Assembly (NCBI GenBank): GCA_031553775.1
Contig: JAVBLA010000047.1
Location: 1-64,000, forward strand
DNA length: 64,000 nucleotides
Direction of reading: 5' to 3'
Source of the DNA: JAISFI01 sp031553775
Lineage (GTDB): Bacteria > Bacteroidota > Bacteroidia > Bacteroidales > Azobacteroidaceae
The notes under the pieces are model-generated. The model saw only the letters and a list, made by a program, of their open reading frames with translations, did not search any database and was not told where the DNA came from. Shown piece after piece: positions 25,630 to 33,943 of this stretch (its first letter is position 1; each line of letters begins with the position of its first letter). The position numbers and the translations under genes were made by a program.

Positions 25630-27210
25630 ATGCCTGAAATAAAAGCAAGCGAAGTCTCTGAAATCCTCAGGATGCAACTTGAAGGGGTCGATACCCGTGT
25701 GAAATTTGAAGAAGTCGGTACGGTGTTGCAGGTGAGCGACGGGGTGGTGCGTATCTTCGGACTGTCTAATGCCGAATCGGGTGAGTTGCTCGAATTCGAA
25801 AACGGGGTCATGGCTATCGTGATGAACCTGGAAGAAGACAATGTCGGAGCCGTTTTATTGGGAAGCTCCGACCTGGTAGAAGAAGGCGATACTGTTAAAC
25901 GGACTGGAAGAATCTCCTCCATTATGGCCGGAGAAGGTTTGCTGGGGCGGGTAATCAATTCCCTCGGACAACCGGTTGACGGTTTAGGACCTATTGCCGG
26001 AGAATTACTGGAAATGCCCCTGGAACGTAAGGCTCCGGGTGTGATTTTCCGCCAGCCGGTGAATGAGCCGTTACAAACCGGTATCAAATCGATCGATGCA
26101 ATGATTCCTATCGGGCGGGGACAACGGGAGCTGATTATCGGTGACCGCCAGACAGGTAAAACTGCCATTGCCATCGATACGATCATCAATCAACGGGATA
26201 ATTACCTGGCAGGAAAGCCTGTCTATTGTATTTACGTAGCTATCGGACAGAAAGGTTCTACCGTAGCCAATATCGTTCATACTTTGCACGAAAAAGGTGC
26301 TATGGATTATACCATTATAGTTGCGGCTACCGCTTCCGATCCTGCTGCCATGCAGTTTTATGCTCCTTTTGCCGGAGCTGCTATCGGAGAATTTTTCCGG
26401 GATACCGGACGTCATGCCCTGGTAGTATACGATGACCTTTCCAAACAGGCCGTTTCTTACCGTGAAGTTTCCCTGATTCTTCGCCGTCCTTCCGGACGAG
26501 AAGCTTATCCGGGAGATATTTTCTACCTGCATTCCCGTTTGCTGGAACGTGCAGCTAAAATTATTGCCAATAACGATGTGGCTAAGCAAATGAACGACTT
26601 GCCCGACAACCTGAAAGACAAGGTTAAAGGTGGCGGTTCATTGACTGCATTGCCCATTATAGAAACCCAGGCAGGTGATGTGTCTGCCTATATTCCTACC
26701 AATGTGATTTCTATTACCGACGGACAAATTTTCCTGGAAACCGGTTTATTCAATGCCGGTATCCGTCCAGCCGTGAACGTGGGTATTTCCGTATCTCGTG
26801 TAGGTGGTAATGCTCAGATCAAGGCCATGAAGAAAATTGCCGGTACATTGAAGACAGACCAGGCGCAATATCGTGAATTGGAAGCCTTTACCAAGTTTGG
26901 TGGTGATATGGACCAGGTGACTAAAATGACATTGGATAAAGGACGGAAAAATTCCGAATTACTGATCCAACCACAATATCAACCCCTAACGGTAGAAAAG
27001 GAAATTGCAATTATCTACTGCGGTACACAAGGATTATTGAAAGATGTTCCTGTGGAAAAAGTCCGTGAATTCGAAAAAGCCTTTCTGGATGTTCTCGAAC
27101 TCAGATACAAAAAACAGGTATTGGATGTACTGAAAACCGGTGCATTACCCGATGATGTGGCTGCTCTGCTGAGAGAAACGGCGTTGGAGACGGCAAAAAA
27201 CTTTACATAA
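25630..27210 (+). CDS. atpA: F-type ATP synthase subunit alpha
   Basis: The 526-residue non-catalytic nucleotide-binding subunit of F1. The P-loop GDRQTGKT is residues 171-178, preceded by SIDAMIPIGRGQRELIIG, and the arginine-finger region ISVSRVGGNAQIKAMKK is present. The start MPEIKASEVSEILRMQL is set by the ATG right after the repeat hairpin. It is the gene needed at three copies per complex; the flanking hairpins on both sides (25545-25621 and 27211-27303) are candidates for setting its level. Confidence 0.98.
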   Translation: MPEIKASEVSEILRMQLEGVDTRVKFEEVGTVLQVSDGVVRIFGLSNAESGELLEFENGVMAIVMNLEEDNVGAVLLGSSDLVEEGDTVKRTGRISSIMAGEGLLGRVINSLGQPVDGLGPIAGELLEMPLERKAPGVIFRQPVNEPLQTGIKSIDAMIPIGRGQRELIIGDRQTGKTAIAIDTIINQRDNYLAGKPVYCIYVAIGQKGSTVANIVHTLHEKGAMDYTIIVAATASDPAAMQFYAPFAGAAIGEFFRDTGRHALVVYDDLSKQAVSYREVSLILRRPSGREAYPGDIFYLHSRLLERAAKIIANNDVAKQMNDLPDNLKDKVKGGGSLTALPIIETQAGDVSAYIPTNVISITDGQIFLETGLFNAGIRPAVNVGISVSRVGGNAQIKAMKKIAGTLKTDQAQYRELEAFTKFGGDMDQVTKMTLDKGRKNSELLIQPQYQPLTVEKEIAIIYCGTQGLLKDVPVEKVREFEKAFLDVLELRYKKQVLDVLKTGALPDDVAALLRETALETAKNFT

Positions 27211-27303
27211 ACGAAAAATGAAAAACGAAAGGTGAAAAATTTATTACTTGCGGAGTATTTTTTACTTTTCACTTTTCACTTTTCACTTTTCACTTTTCAC
27301 TTA
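27211..27303. repeat. Inverted heptamer-repeat hairpin between atpA and atpG
   Basis: The left arm (AAAAATGAAAAACGAAAGG, 27214-27240) starts at the atpA stop. The right arm is six near-perfect CTTTTCA units (27263-27301) ending just before the atpG ATG at 27308. This is the cleanest seven-base tandem array in the window. Confidence 0.8.
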
Positions 27304-27307
27304 ATTT

Positions 27308-28183
27308 ATGTCCTCATTAAAAGAAGTAAAAGGAAGAATTTCTTCCGTAAAATCGACACAGAAAATCACGTCGGCCATGAAAATGGTTGCGTCGGCCAAG
27401 TTGCGGAAGGCTCAATCGCAGATCGAGGCATTTCTGCCGTATGAAAATCGCCTGATGGAGATCCAGAACAGTTTTCTTTCGGCCGAGACTGATTTTACGA
27501 CTTCTTTGGCTGAAGAGCGGCCGCTCAATACCGTGATTATTGTGGCTGTATCTTCCAATTCGAGCTTATGTGGGGCGTTTAACTCCAATGTGATCAGGGA
27601 AGTCAATAAGGCGATTGAAAAGTATAAAGCTCAATCGGTATCAGAAATATATGTATGCCCTATCGGCAAGAAAGTAGAAGATGCCTTGCTACGGGAAGGA
27701 ATCGGTATTACGGGATCTCATATCGATCTGATGGATCATCCTTCATTTGATGAAGTGAAGATCATTACCGATAAGCTGATTGACGCTTTCCTTACAAAAA
27801 GAATCGACCGGGTGGATCTGGTTTATAATCATTTTAAGACAACAGCCGTACAAGTGCTGACTCATGAGCAATTCCTGCCGATTATCCTTCATAAACCGGA
27901 CACAGAAAATGTATCGGAATCAGCCATTGATTATATTGTAGAACCTGATAAAAAATCGATTCTCGAATCGCTGATTCCCAAATCCCTGCGTGCCAAATTG
28001 TATGCAGCAGTACTCGATTCGGCTGCAGCGGAACAAGCTGCCCGCACGGTTGCCATGCAAATAGCCACAGATAATGCAGCCGATATCCTCGATGAACTTA
28101 CTATCCTTTATAATAAGCAACGCCAACAAACCATTACCAGCGAGTTGCTGGATATTATTGGGGGGGCGGAAGCTTTGAAATGA
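27308..28183 (+). CDS. atpG: F-type ATP synthase subunit gamma
   Basis: The 291-residue rotor shaft of F1. The N-terminal helix (SLKEVKGRISSVKSTQKIT, then AMKMVASAKLRKAQ) and the C-terminal helix (ARTVAMQIATDNAADILDEL, then YNKQRQQTITSELLDIIGGAEAL) are the two coiled-coil partners that enter the alpha3beta3 core. It is the last gene of the operon. The stop codon TGA merges with a GTTAAGAGTT repeat, and a composite repeat region follows instead of a standard terminator. Confidence 0.97.
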   Translation: MSSLKEVKGRISSVKSTQKITSAMKMVASAKLRKAQSQIEAFLPYENRLMEIQNSFLSAETDFTTSLAEERPLNTVIIVAVSSNSSLCGAFNSNVIREVNKAIEKYKAQSVSEIYVCPIGKKVEDALLREGIGITGSHIDLMDHPSFDEVKIITDKLIDAFLTKRIDRVDLVYNHFKTTAVQVLTHEQFLPIILHKPDTENVSESAIDYIVEPDKKSILESLIPKSLRAKLYAAVLDSAAAEQAARTVAMQIATDNAADILDELTILYNKQRQQTITSELLDIIGGAEALK

Positions 28184-28387
28184 GTTAAGAGTTCTGAAAT
28201 CAGGTAAAGTGTTTCTTTTTATGTAAAATAGCATAAAAGATGAATTTTATTCAAGGATTCGAAGAATCCCAACTCTTAATTCTTAATTAATCCCGCTTTG
28301 CGGTCTTGATTTCCTTCGCACCTCAGCCATGCAAGCAAACTTGATAGCATTCGGTTTGTTGTCAATTCTTAACTCTTAACTTTTAAA
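28182..28387. repeat. Composite repeat: heptamer arms, GGATTC hairpin and a GC-rich hairpin
   Basis: After atpG a short GAGTTAAGAGTT arm is followed by about 60 variable bases, then GGATTC-GAA-GAATCC (28255-28269), heptamer repeats (28271-28288), a CCGC-TTT-GCGG hairpin (about 28293-28303), about 60 bases including CCATGCAAGC, and a second heptamer tract to 28385. The GGATTC part recurs at 30478 and 56335. The remaining bases to 28461 carry only the promoter of the next gene. Confidence 0.7.
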
Positions 28388-28428
28388 ATGTCAATTTTAA
28401 TTTAAACTTTTCTAGTGTTCTTCCGTCA

Positions 28429-28436
28429 TATATTTG
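28429..28436 (+). promoter_or_regulatory. Probable promoter -7 box for the Spy-like gene
   Basis: TATATTTG fits TAnnTTTG and lies 25 bases before the ATG at 28462. No TTG is found at the expected -33 distance. Confidence 0.4.
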
Positions 28437-28461
28437 ATAATCATGTTATAAAAAATGCTAT

Positions 28462-28890
28462 ATGAAAAAGTTTTTCCTTTTATCTATTTTTTTCTTGGGC
28501 CTGGTGAACTTGTACGCACAGGGTCAACAATCACAACGTCCGTCGGGACAAAGAATGTCTCCTGAAGAGCGAGCTAAGAGAACTACCCAAATGATGAAAG
28601 AGGCACTTTTATTGACAGACGAGCAAGTCGCTCCTGTCGATTCTATTAATCTCCTGTATGCAAAGGCCCAGCGTGCACTGATAGAAAGAGCGGCTGGCGA
28701 CCGGGAAAAGATTATGGAGGCTATTACAGCATTGGAAGCGCAAAAGACCGAGGCTTTTCAAACTGTTTTAACTCCTGAGCAGATGGAAAAATATAAAAAA
28801 CAAATGGAAGAAATGAGGAATCGTTTCAGAAACAGGGAAGGAAATTCCGATGGCCAACGTTCCCGCAGGCAGCAGGAATCCCAGGAATAA
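28462..28890 (+). CDS. Small periplasmic helical protein, DUF4890/Spy-like
   Basis: A 142-residue exported protein with signal MKKFFLLSIFFLGLVNLYAQ. The mature part is helical and highly charged, with two LTxxQ-like sites (LLLTDEQVAPVDSI and VLTPEQMEKYKKQM) as in the Spy/CpxP family of periplasmic chaperones and the DUF4890 proteins of Bacteroidota. The C-terminus is rich in Arg, Gln and Ser. A chaperone or envelope-stress role is plausible but unproven. It is a single-gene unit: promoter upstream and a strong terminator 48 bases after the stop. Confidence 0.8.
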   Translation: MKKFFLLSIFFLGLVNLYAQGQQSQRPSGQRMSPEERAKRTTQMMKEALLLTDEQVAPVDSINLLYAKAQRALIERAAGDREKIMEAITALEAQKTEAFQTVLTPEQMEKYKKQMEEMRNRFRNREGNSDGQRSRRQQESQE

Positions 28891-28937
28891 GAGATATTAT
28901 AGAGTTTTTCGTGTAGAGTAAATTTGTTTTAAGTTGA

Positions 28938-28981
28938 AGAGCCATTCATCCGGTCAAAGGGAGAATGGCTCTTTTATTTTT
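28938..28981. terminator. Rho-independent terminator
   Basis: AGAGCCATTC (28938-28947) pairs perfectly with GAATGGCTCT (28963-28972), followed by TTTATTTTTC. It ends the Spy-like gene on the plus strand; NhaD converges from the other side. Confidence 0.85.
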
Positions 28982-29003
28982 CTTATATTGCGTTGAATAA
29001 ATA

Positions 29004-30350
29004 TCAAAAAATACTTTTCTGTAGGATGAATATCACACAACCGGCAATGTAACCGATCAATGCCAATAAGGAGATCCGTTTCAGGTACCAGATAAAATCG
29101 ATTCTTTCCATTCCCATTACAGCTACTCCGGCTGCCGAACCGATGATGAGGATACTTCCACCCGTTCCGGCGGCATAAGCCAGAAATTCCCAGAAATAAT
29201 GGTCGACCGGAAAATCGTACATACCCATGGCTCCGGCTACTAAAGGAACATTATCTACGATAGACGATAAAATTCCGATAATAGAAGTAATCAGGTAGTA
29301 TTTTCCGGGCTCTTCCATCGGAATACGGTTTAACGAAGCGGATAACATACCCAGATGCCCGTAGGTCTGCAAAGCAGCTACTGCCATCAGGATTCCCAGG
29401 AAGAAAAGAATACTGGGAGTGTCGATTTTCCTCAGAACAGAAGCTACAGAGAGGTAACCCCGGTCTGCCAAAGGCCGTTTTTTATGAATAATTTCCGTAA
29501 CAATCCATAGAATGCCTAATCCACCGAGCATTCCCAAATAAGGAGGAAGATGGGTAATGGTCTTGAATACAGGAACAAACAACAGGGCACCGATTCCGAT
29601 TCCGAATACTAAGTTCCGCTGCCAGTCGGGTAAGATAATGGCTGTAGCATAAGTTGTATCTTTCGGAGGCCTGCTGACGTTTCCTTTCATTGTAAATGAT
29701 AAGATTATAAGAGGTATCAGGATGGAAAATAAACTGGGTAAAAGAGTCATTAAAATGATATTACCCGCACTGATTTTACCCGCAATCCAAAGCATAATGG
29801 TGGTAACATCTCCGATAGGCGACCAGGCTCCTCCTGCATTTGCTGCCAATACAACCATTCCGGCGAAAAACCAGCGGTCGTGCTGATCTTTAATGAGTTT
29901 CCGGAGTAAAGCTACCATGACAATAGAAGTTGTTAGGTTATCCAGGACTGCCGACATAAAGAATGTGATGAAACTGATGATCCACAGCAGGCTTGTTTTT
30001 TTTGTAGTCACAATACGGTCGGTAATGATCTTGAATCCTTCATGTGTGTCTATCAACTCTACGATGGTCATGGCTCCCAACAGGAAAAATAAAATCTCGG
30101 CCACTTCTCCGAGGTGTTCCAGTAGAGGACCGTGCGCAATCCATGCTGCAAATACGGAATCAGGATGTCCGGATAAATAATTCTGGAAAGAGGAGAATAC
30201 CGGCATAACTTCCGGATCTCCCATGATAAGTGCGACCCACATCAATGTACCCAGTAACAAAGCCGTAGCCGATTTGTTAATGTGCAAGGGATGCTCTAAT
30301 GCAATGCAAGCGTATCCGATAACGAAAATGATGATCATTAAGTAGAACAT
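29004..30350 (-). CDS. nhaD: NhaD-type sodium/proton antiporter
   Basis: A 448-residue inner-membrane antiporter of the ion-transporter superfamily with about 12 helices. NhaD-specific segments are seen: AEILFFLLGAMTIVELID, then FFMSAVLDNLTTSIVM and AANAGGAWSPIGDVTTIML, which carry the polar residues at the broken transport helices. It exports sodium in exchange for protons and helps pH and salt balance. The start at 30350 (MFYLMIIIFVIGYACIALEHP) agrees with the family. It is separated from secA by a repeat region of 172 bases, so it is probably transcribed with or shortly after it. Confidence 0.92.
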   Translation of the reverse strand: MFYLMIIIFVIGYACIALEHPLHINKSATALLLGTLMWVALIMGDPEVMPVFSSFQNYLSGHPDSVFAAWIAHGPLLEHLGEVAEILFFLLGAMTIVELIDTHEGFKIITDRIVTTKKTSLLWIISFITFFMSAVLDNLTTSIVMVALLRKLIKDQHDRWFFAGMVVLAANAGGAWSPIGDVTTIMLWIAGKISAGNIILMTLLPSLFSILIPLIILSFTMKGNVSRPPKDTTYATAIILPDWQRNLVFGIGIGALLFVPVFKTITHLPPYLGMLGGLGILWIVTEIIHKKRPLADRGYLSVASVLRKIDTPSILFFLGILMAVAALQTYGHLGMLSASLNRIPMEEPGKYYLITSIIGILSSIVDNVPLVAGAMGMYDFPVDHYFWEFLAYAAGTGGSILIIGSAAGVAVMGMERIDFIWYLKRISLLALIGYIAGCVIFILQKSIF

Positions 30351-30356
30351 AGTATG

Positions 30357-30520
30357 AGAATTAAGAGTTAAAAATTAAAAGCTAAGAGTTAAGAGTTAAG
30401 AGTTAAGAATTGACGGAATTCGGAAGAGCAGCTCTATATACTATAGAAAGGCTTTGAAATAATGATTATCAAATCAGGGATTCGAAGAATCCCAACTCTT
30501 AATTCTTAACTCTTAACTAA
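30357..30520. repeat. Composite repeat: heptamer arms around the GGATTC hairpin
   Basis: A left arm of GAGTTAAGAGTTAAG type (30357-30410) and a right arm of AACTCTTAATTCTTAAC type (30494-30520) are complementary. Between them lie about 65 variable bases and the hairpin GGGATTC-GAA-GAATCCC (30477-30493). It fills the gap between secA and nhaD, both on the minus strand. Confidence 0.8.
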
Positions 30521-30522
30521 AT

Positions 30523-33500
30523 TTATTGTCCACAACAATTTTTGTATTTTTTGCCGCTTCCGCAAGGGCAAGGATCGTTTCTGCCGATTTTCTTTTCCGC
30601 ACGAATGGGTTCCGTGCGTTGTTGTTGCGGGCCCATAGGAGGCTGCGGCGGCATTCCCGGTTGTTGTGGACGGTTATTTTTGACAATATCGTCTTTTTGT
30701 GTATTGTAGCGGCTGTAGTCCGTTTTTGTTTCCGGAGCGGCCTGGCGGACGTTTTGCGGGTCTCTGACCGGGATCTGTCCACGCATCAGGATAGCAGTCG
30801 TCTTTTTATTCATTTCTTCCACCATACCTTTGAACAGGTTAAACGATTCCAGCTTGTAAATCAGGAGCGGATCTTTGTTTTCGTAGCTGGCGTTCTGTAC
30901 GGAGTGGCGCAATTCGTCCATTTCCCGGAGGTGTTCTTTCCATGATTCGTCGATGGTATGCAACAGGATGGATTTTTCGAAAGTCTGAATAATTTCCTTA
31001 CATTCCGTGTCGTATGCTTTTTTGAGGTCGCATGACATATTGTACACCCTTTTACCATCCGTGATAGGAATCAGAATTTTTTCGTATTTATCTCCTTGGT
31101 TTTCATATACGTCTTTAATGACCGGCATAGCGGTTTGCGCCATCCTGTCCATTTTACGTTTGAAACTGTCCAGTGAAGAATCGAATACTTTTTCTATCAG
31201 GTCGTCCGTTTTAATAGAACGGAATTCTTCTGATGCCACAGGACTGTCGGTGGAGAAGGTTTTAAATAACTCCATCTTGAATCCTTCGTAATCGATGTTT
31301 TGCGAATACTGTTCCGTAATGGCGGCGGAAGTGTCGTACAACATGTTTACAACATCTAATCCGATCCTTTCTCCCATCAGTGCGTGCCGGCGACGGGTAT
31401 AGATTACTTCCCGCTGGGAGTTCATCACGTCGTCGTATTCCAGTAATCTTTTCCGGATACCAAAGTTGTTTTCTTCCACTTTTTTCTGGGCGCGTTCTAC
31501 CGATTTACTCAGCATGTTATGTTCCAGTACTTCGTCTTCTTTGAATCCCATACGGTCCATCAGACCGGAAATTTTCTCCGTAGCGAACAAACGCATCAGG
31601 TCGTCCTGGAGGGAAACAAAGAACACGGAAGAACCCGGGTCGCCCTGACGTCCGGAACGTCCCCTTAACTGCCGGTCCACCCGCCGTGATTCATGTCTTT
31701 CCGTACCGATGATAGCCAATCCGCCGGCAGCTTTTACTTCCGGTGAGAGCTTGATGTCCGTACCACGACCCGCCATGTTGGTAGCGATGGTAACCGCTCC
31801 GGTTTGTCCGGCCTGTGCCACGATTTCAGCTTCCCTTTGGTGCAATTTGGCATTCAGTACATTATGTTTGATTTTGCGCATGTTCAACATACGGCTCAGC
31901 AATTCGGAATATTCTACGGAGGTGGTACCTACCAATACAGGTCGTCCCTCATTGACCAGGTTGACGATTTCTTCTATTACTGCGTTGTATTTTGCACGCT
32001 GGGTTTTGTAGATCCGGTCGTTCATATACTTTCGGGAGATGGGGCGGTTGGTCGGGATCACTACCACATCCAGGGTATAGAAATCCCAGAACACACCGGC
32101 GTATGTTTCTGCCGTACCGGTCATCCCGGCCAGTTTATGGTACATCCTGAAATAATTCTGGAGCGTAATGGTGGCGAATGTCTGCGTGGCGGCTTCGATC
32201 GTTACCCGTTCTTTGGCTTCTATGGCCTGGTGTAAACCGTCGGAATAACGGCGCCCTTCCATGATACGTCCGGTTTGTTCGTCTACGATCTTTACTTTAT
32301 TGTCGATTACCACATATTCATCATCTTTTTCAAACAAACAGTATGCTTTCAGCAACTGATTGATGGTATGTACCCGTTCCGATTTGACAGCATAGTTCTG
32401 CATTAATTCGTCTTTTTGTGCCTGCAGGTCTTCCGCTGAAAGATTTTTGTTTTCCAGTTCTGCCAATTGTGCGGCGATATCGGGTAATACGAAGAATTGC
32501 GGGTCGTCGGAGTTTCCGGTCAGCAGGTCGATTCCCTTATCCGTCAGGTCGATCGAGTTGTTCTTTTCATCGATCACGAAATACAGCGGATCGGTTACCA
32601 CATGCATATCTTTGTTTTGCTGCTGCATGTAGATTTCTTCCGTTTTCAGCATATAAGCTTTGACACCGTGCTCACTGAGGAATTTGATCAATGGTTTGTT
32701 TTTAGGCATCCCTTTGTAGGAACGATAAAGATGCATCAAACCTTCATTTTCCACTTTGGCGTCTTTAGAATCTTTGGTAAGTACCGACAGCGATTTGCTC
32801 AGTACATCTTCCTGGTCGGTATTTTCTTTGGCCGATAGTTTTTGTTTGGCCGACATCAGCAACTCATTACAAAGCTTCTTTTGTTTGTCGACGATTAATT
32901 CTACTTTAGAGCGGAATTGTTCGAATAACTGATCTTCTCCCTTTGGTACCGGACCTGAGATGATCAATGGAGTACGGGCGTCGTCGATCAATACGGAGTC
33001 AACCTCATCGACGATGGCGTAGTTGTGTTTGCGTTGTACCAGGTCTTTCGGACTGATCGCCATGTTATCGCGCAGATAATCGAAACCGAATTCATTATTG
33101 GTACCGAATGTAATATCGGCTTCGTATGCTTTGCGGCGTTCTTCCGAGTTGGGTTGGTGTTTATCGATACAATCTACGGAAAGTCCGTGGAACATATACA
33201 AGGGACCCATCCATTCCGAGTCACGTTTAGACAGGTAATCGTTCACAGTTACCACATGCACACCGTTACCGGTCAGCGCATTCAGGAATACCGGCAGGGT
33301 AGCCACCAGGGTTTTTCCCTCTCCGGTTGCCATTTCAGCGATCTTTCCTTTGTGAAGGACAGCTCCACCGAACAACTGTACATCGTAATGCACCATATCC
33401 CAGGTAATTTCATTACCTCCGGCTTCCCAATGGTTGAGGTAAAGGGCTTTATCATCTTCTATACTGACGAAGTCGTGCTTTACTGCCAGCTTCCGGTCGA

Positions 33501-33900
33501 AATCCGTAGCTGTTACGACAACTTGTTCATTTTCTTTGAATCGGCGCGCTGTGTCTTTGACGATGGCGAAAGTTTCCGGAAGGACTTCTTCCAGTACCTT
33601 TTCGTATTTTTCGAGGATCTCTTTTTCTATTTTATCGATTTCGTTCCATACTTTTTCGCGGTTTTCCAGTTCCAGTCCTTCTATACTGTTCCGGAGTTCT
33701 TCTACTTTATTTTTTTCTTCCGCTACATAATCCTGGATACGTTTCCTGATTTCGTCTGTTTTGGCTCTTAATTCGTCGTTATTCAGGTTTTTGATCTGTT
33801 CGTATGCCTGAGTAACTTTGACGACATAAGGGGCAAATTCTTTAGAATCCCGTTGTGCTTTATTTCCGAATAATTTGGAAAGGATATCATTAAATGCCAT
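30523..33900 (-). CDS. secA: Preprotein translocase ATPase SecA
   Basis: The motor ATPase that drives unfolded preproteins through SecYEG. The 1125-residue product has the Walker A MATGEGKTLVATLP, the DEAD-type VDEVDSVLIDDARTPLIISG, and the C-terminal zinc site NDPCPCGSGKKYKNCCG that binds SecB or ribosomes. The N-terminal region carries a charged insertion (residues about 40-90) common in Bacteroidota, which explains a length above the E. coli 901. It ends an operon of envelope genes starting at 37391; only 43 bases separate it from the phosphatase-like gene upstream. Confidence 0.98.
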   Translation of the reverse strand: MAFNDILSKLFGNKAQRDSKEFAPYVVKVTQAYEQIKNLNNDELRAKTDEIRKRIQDYVAEEKNKVEELRNSIEGLELENREKVWNEIDKIEKEILEKYEKVLEEVLPETFAIVKDTARRFKENEQVVVTATDFDRKLAVKHDFVSIEDDKALYLNHWEAGGNEITWDMVHYDVQLFGGAVLHKGKIAEMATGEGKTLVATLPVFLNALTGNGVHVVTVNDYLSKRDSEWMGPLYMFHGLSVDCIDKHQPNSEERRKAYEADITFGTNNEFGFDYLRDNMAISPKDLVQRKHNYAIVDEVDSVLIDDARTPLIISGPVPKGEDQLFEQFRSKVELIVDKQKKLCNELLMSAKQKLSAKENTDQEDVLSKSLSVLTKDSKDAKVENEGLMHLYRSYKGMPKNKPLIKFLSEHGVKAYMLKTEEIYMQQQNKDMHVVTDPLYFVIDEKNNSIDLTDKGIDLLTGNSDDPQFFVLPDIAAQLAELENKNLSAEDLQAQKDELMQNYAVKSERVHTINQLLKAYCLFEKDDEYVVIDNKVKIVDEQTGRIMEGRRYSDGLHQAIEAKERVTIEAATQTFATITLQNYFRMYHKLAGMTGTAETYAGVFWDFYTLDVVVIPTNRPISRKYMNDRIYKTQRAKYNAVIEEIVNLVNEGRPVLVGTTSVEYSELLSRMLNMRKIKHNVLNAKLHQREAEIVAQAGQTGAVTIATNMAGRGTDIKLSPEVKAAGGLAIIGTERHESRRVDRQLRGRSGRQGDPGSSVFFVSLQDDLMRLFATEKISGLMDRMGFKEDEVLEHNMLSKSVERAQKKVEENNFGIRKRLLEYDDVMNSQREVIYTRRRHALMGERIGLDVVNMLYDTSAAITEQYSQNIDYEGFKMELFKTFSTDSPVASEEFRSIKTDDLIEKVFDSSLDSFKRKMDRMAQTAMPVIKDVYENQGDKYEKILIPITDGKRVYNMSCDLKKAYDTECKEIIQTFEKSILLHTIDESWKEHLREMDELRHSVQNASYENKDPLLIYKLESFNLFKGMVEEMNKKTTAILMRGQIPVRDPQNVRQAAPETKTDYSRYNTQKDDIVKNNRPQQPGMPPQPPMGPQQQRTEPIRAEKKIGRNDPCPCGSGKKYKNCCGQ

Positions 33901-33943
33901 ATGATTTATTTTTATTTATTTTCTATTGATGGATGATTTATAC

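Noticed and set aside
27263..27301. CRISPR-like array
   Set aside because: The units are only seven bases and directly tandem with no spacers, and no cas genes are present.
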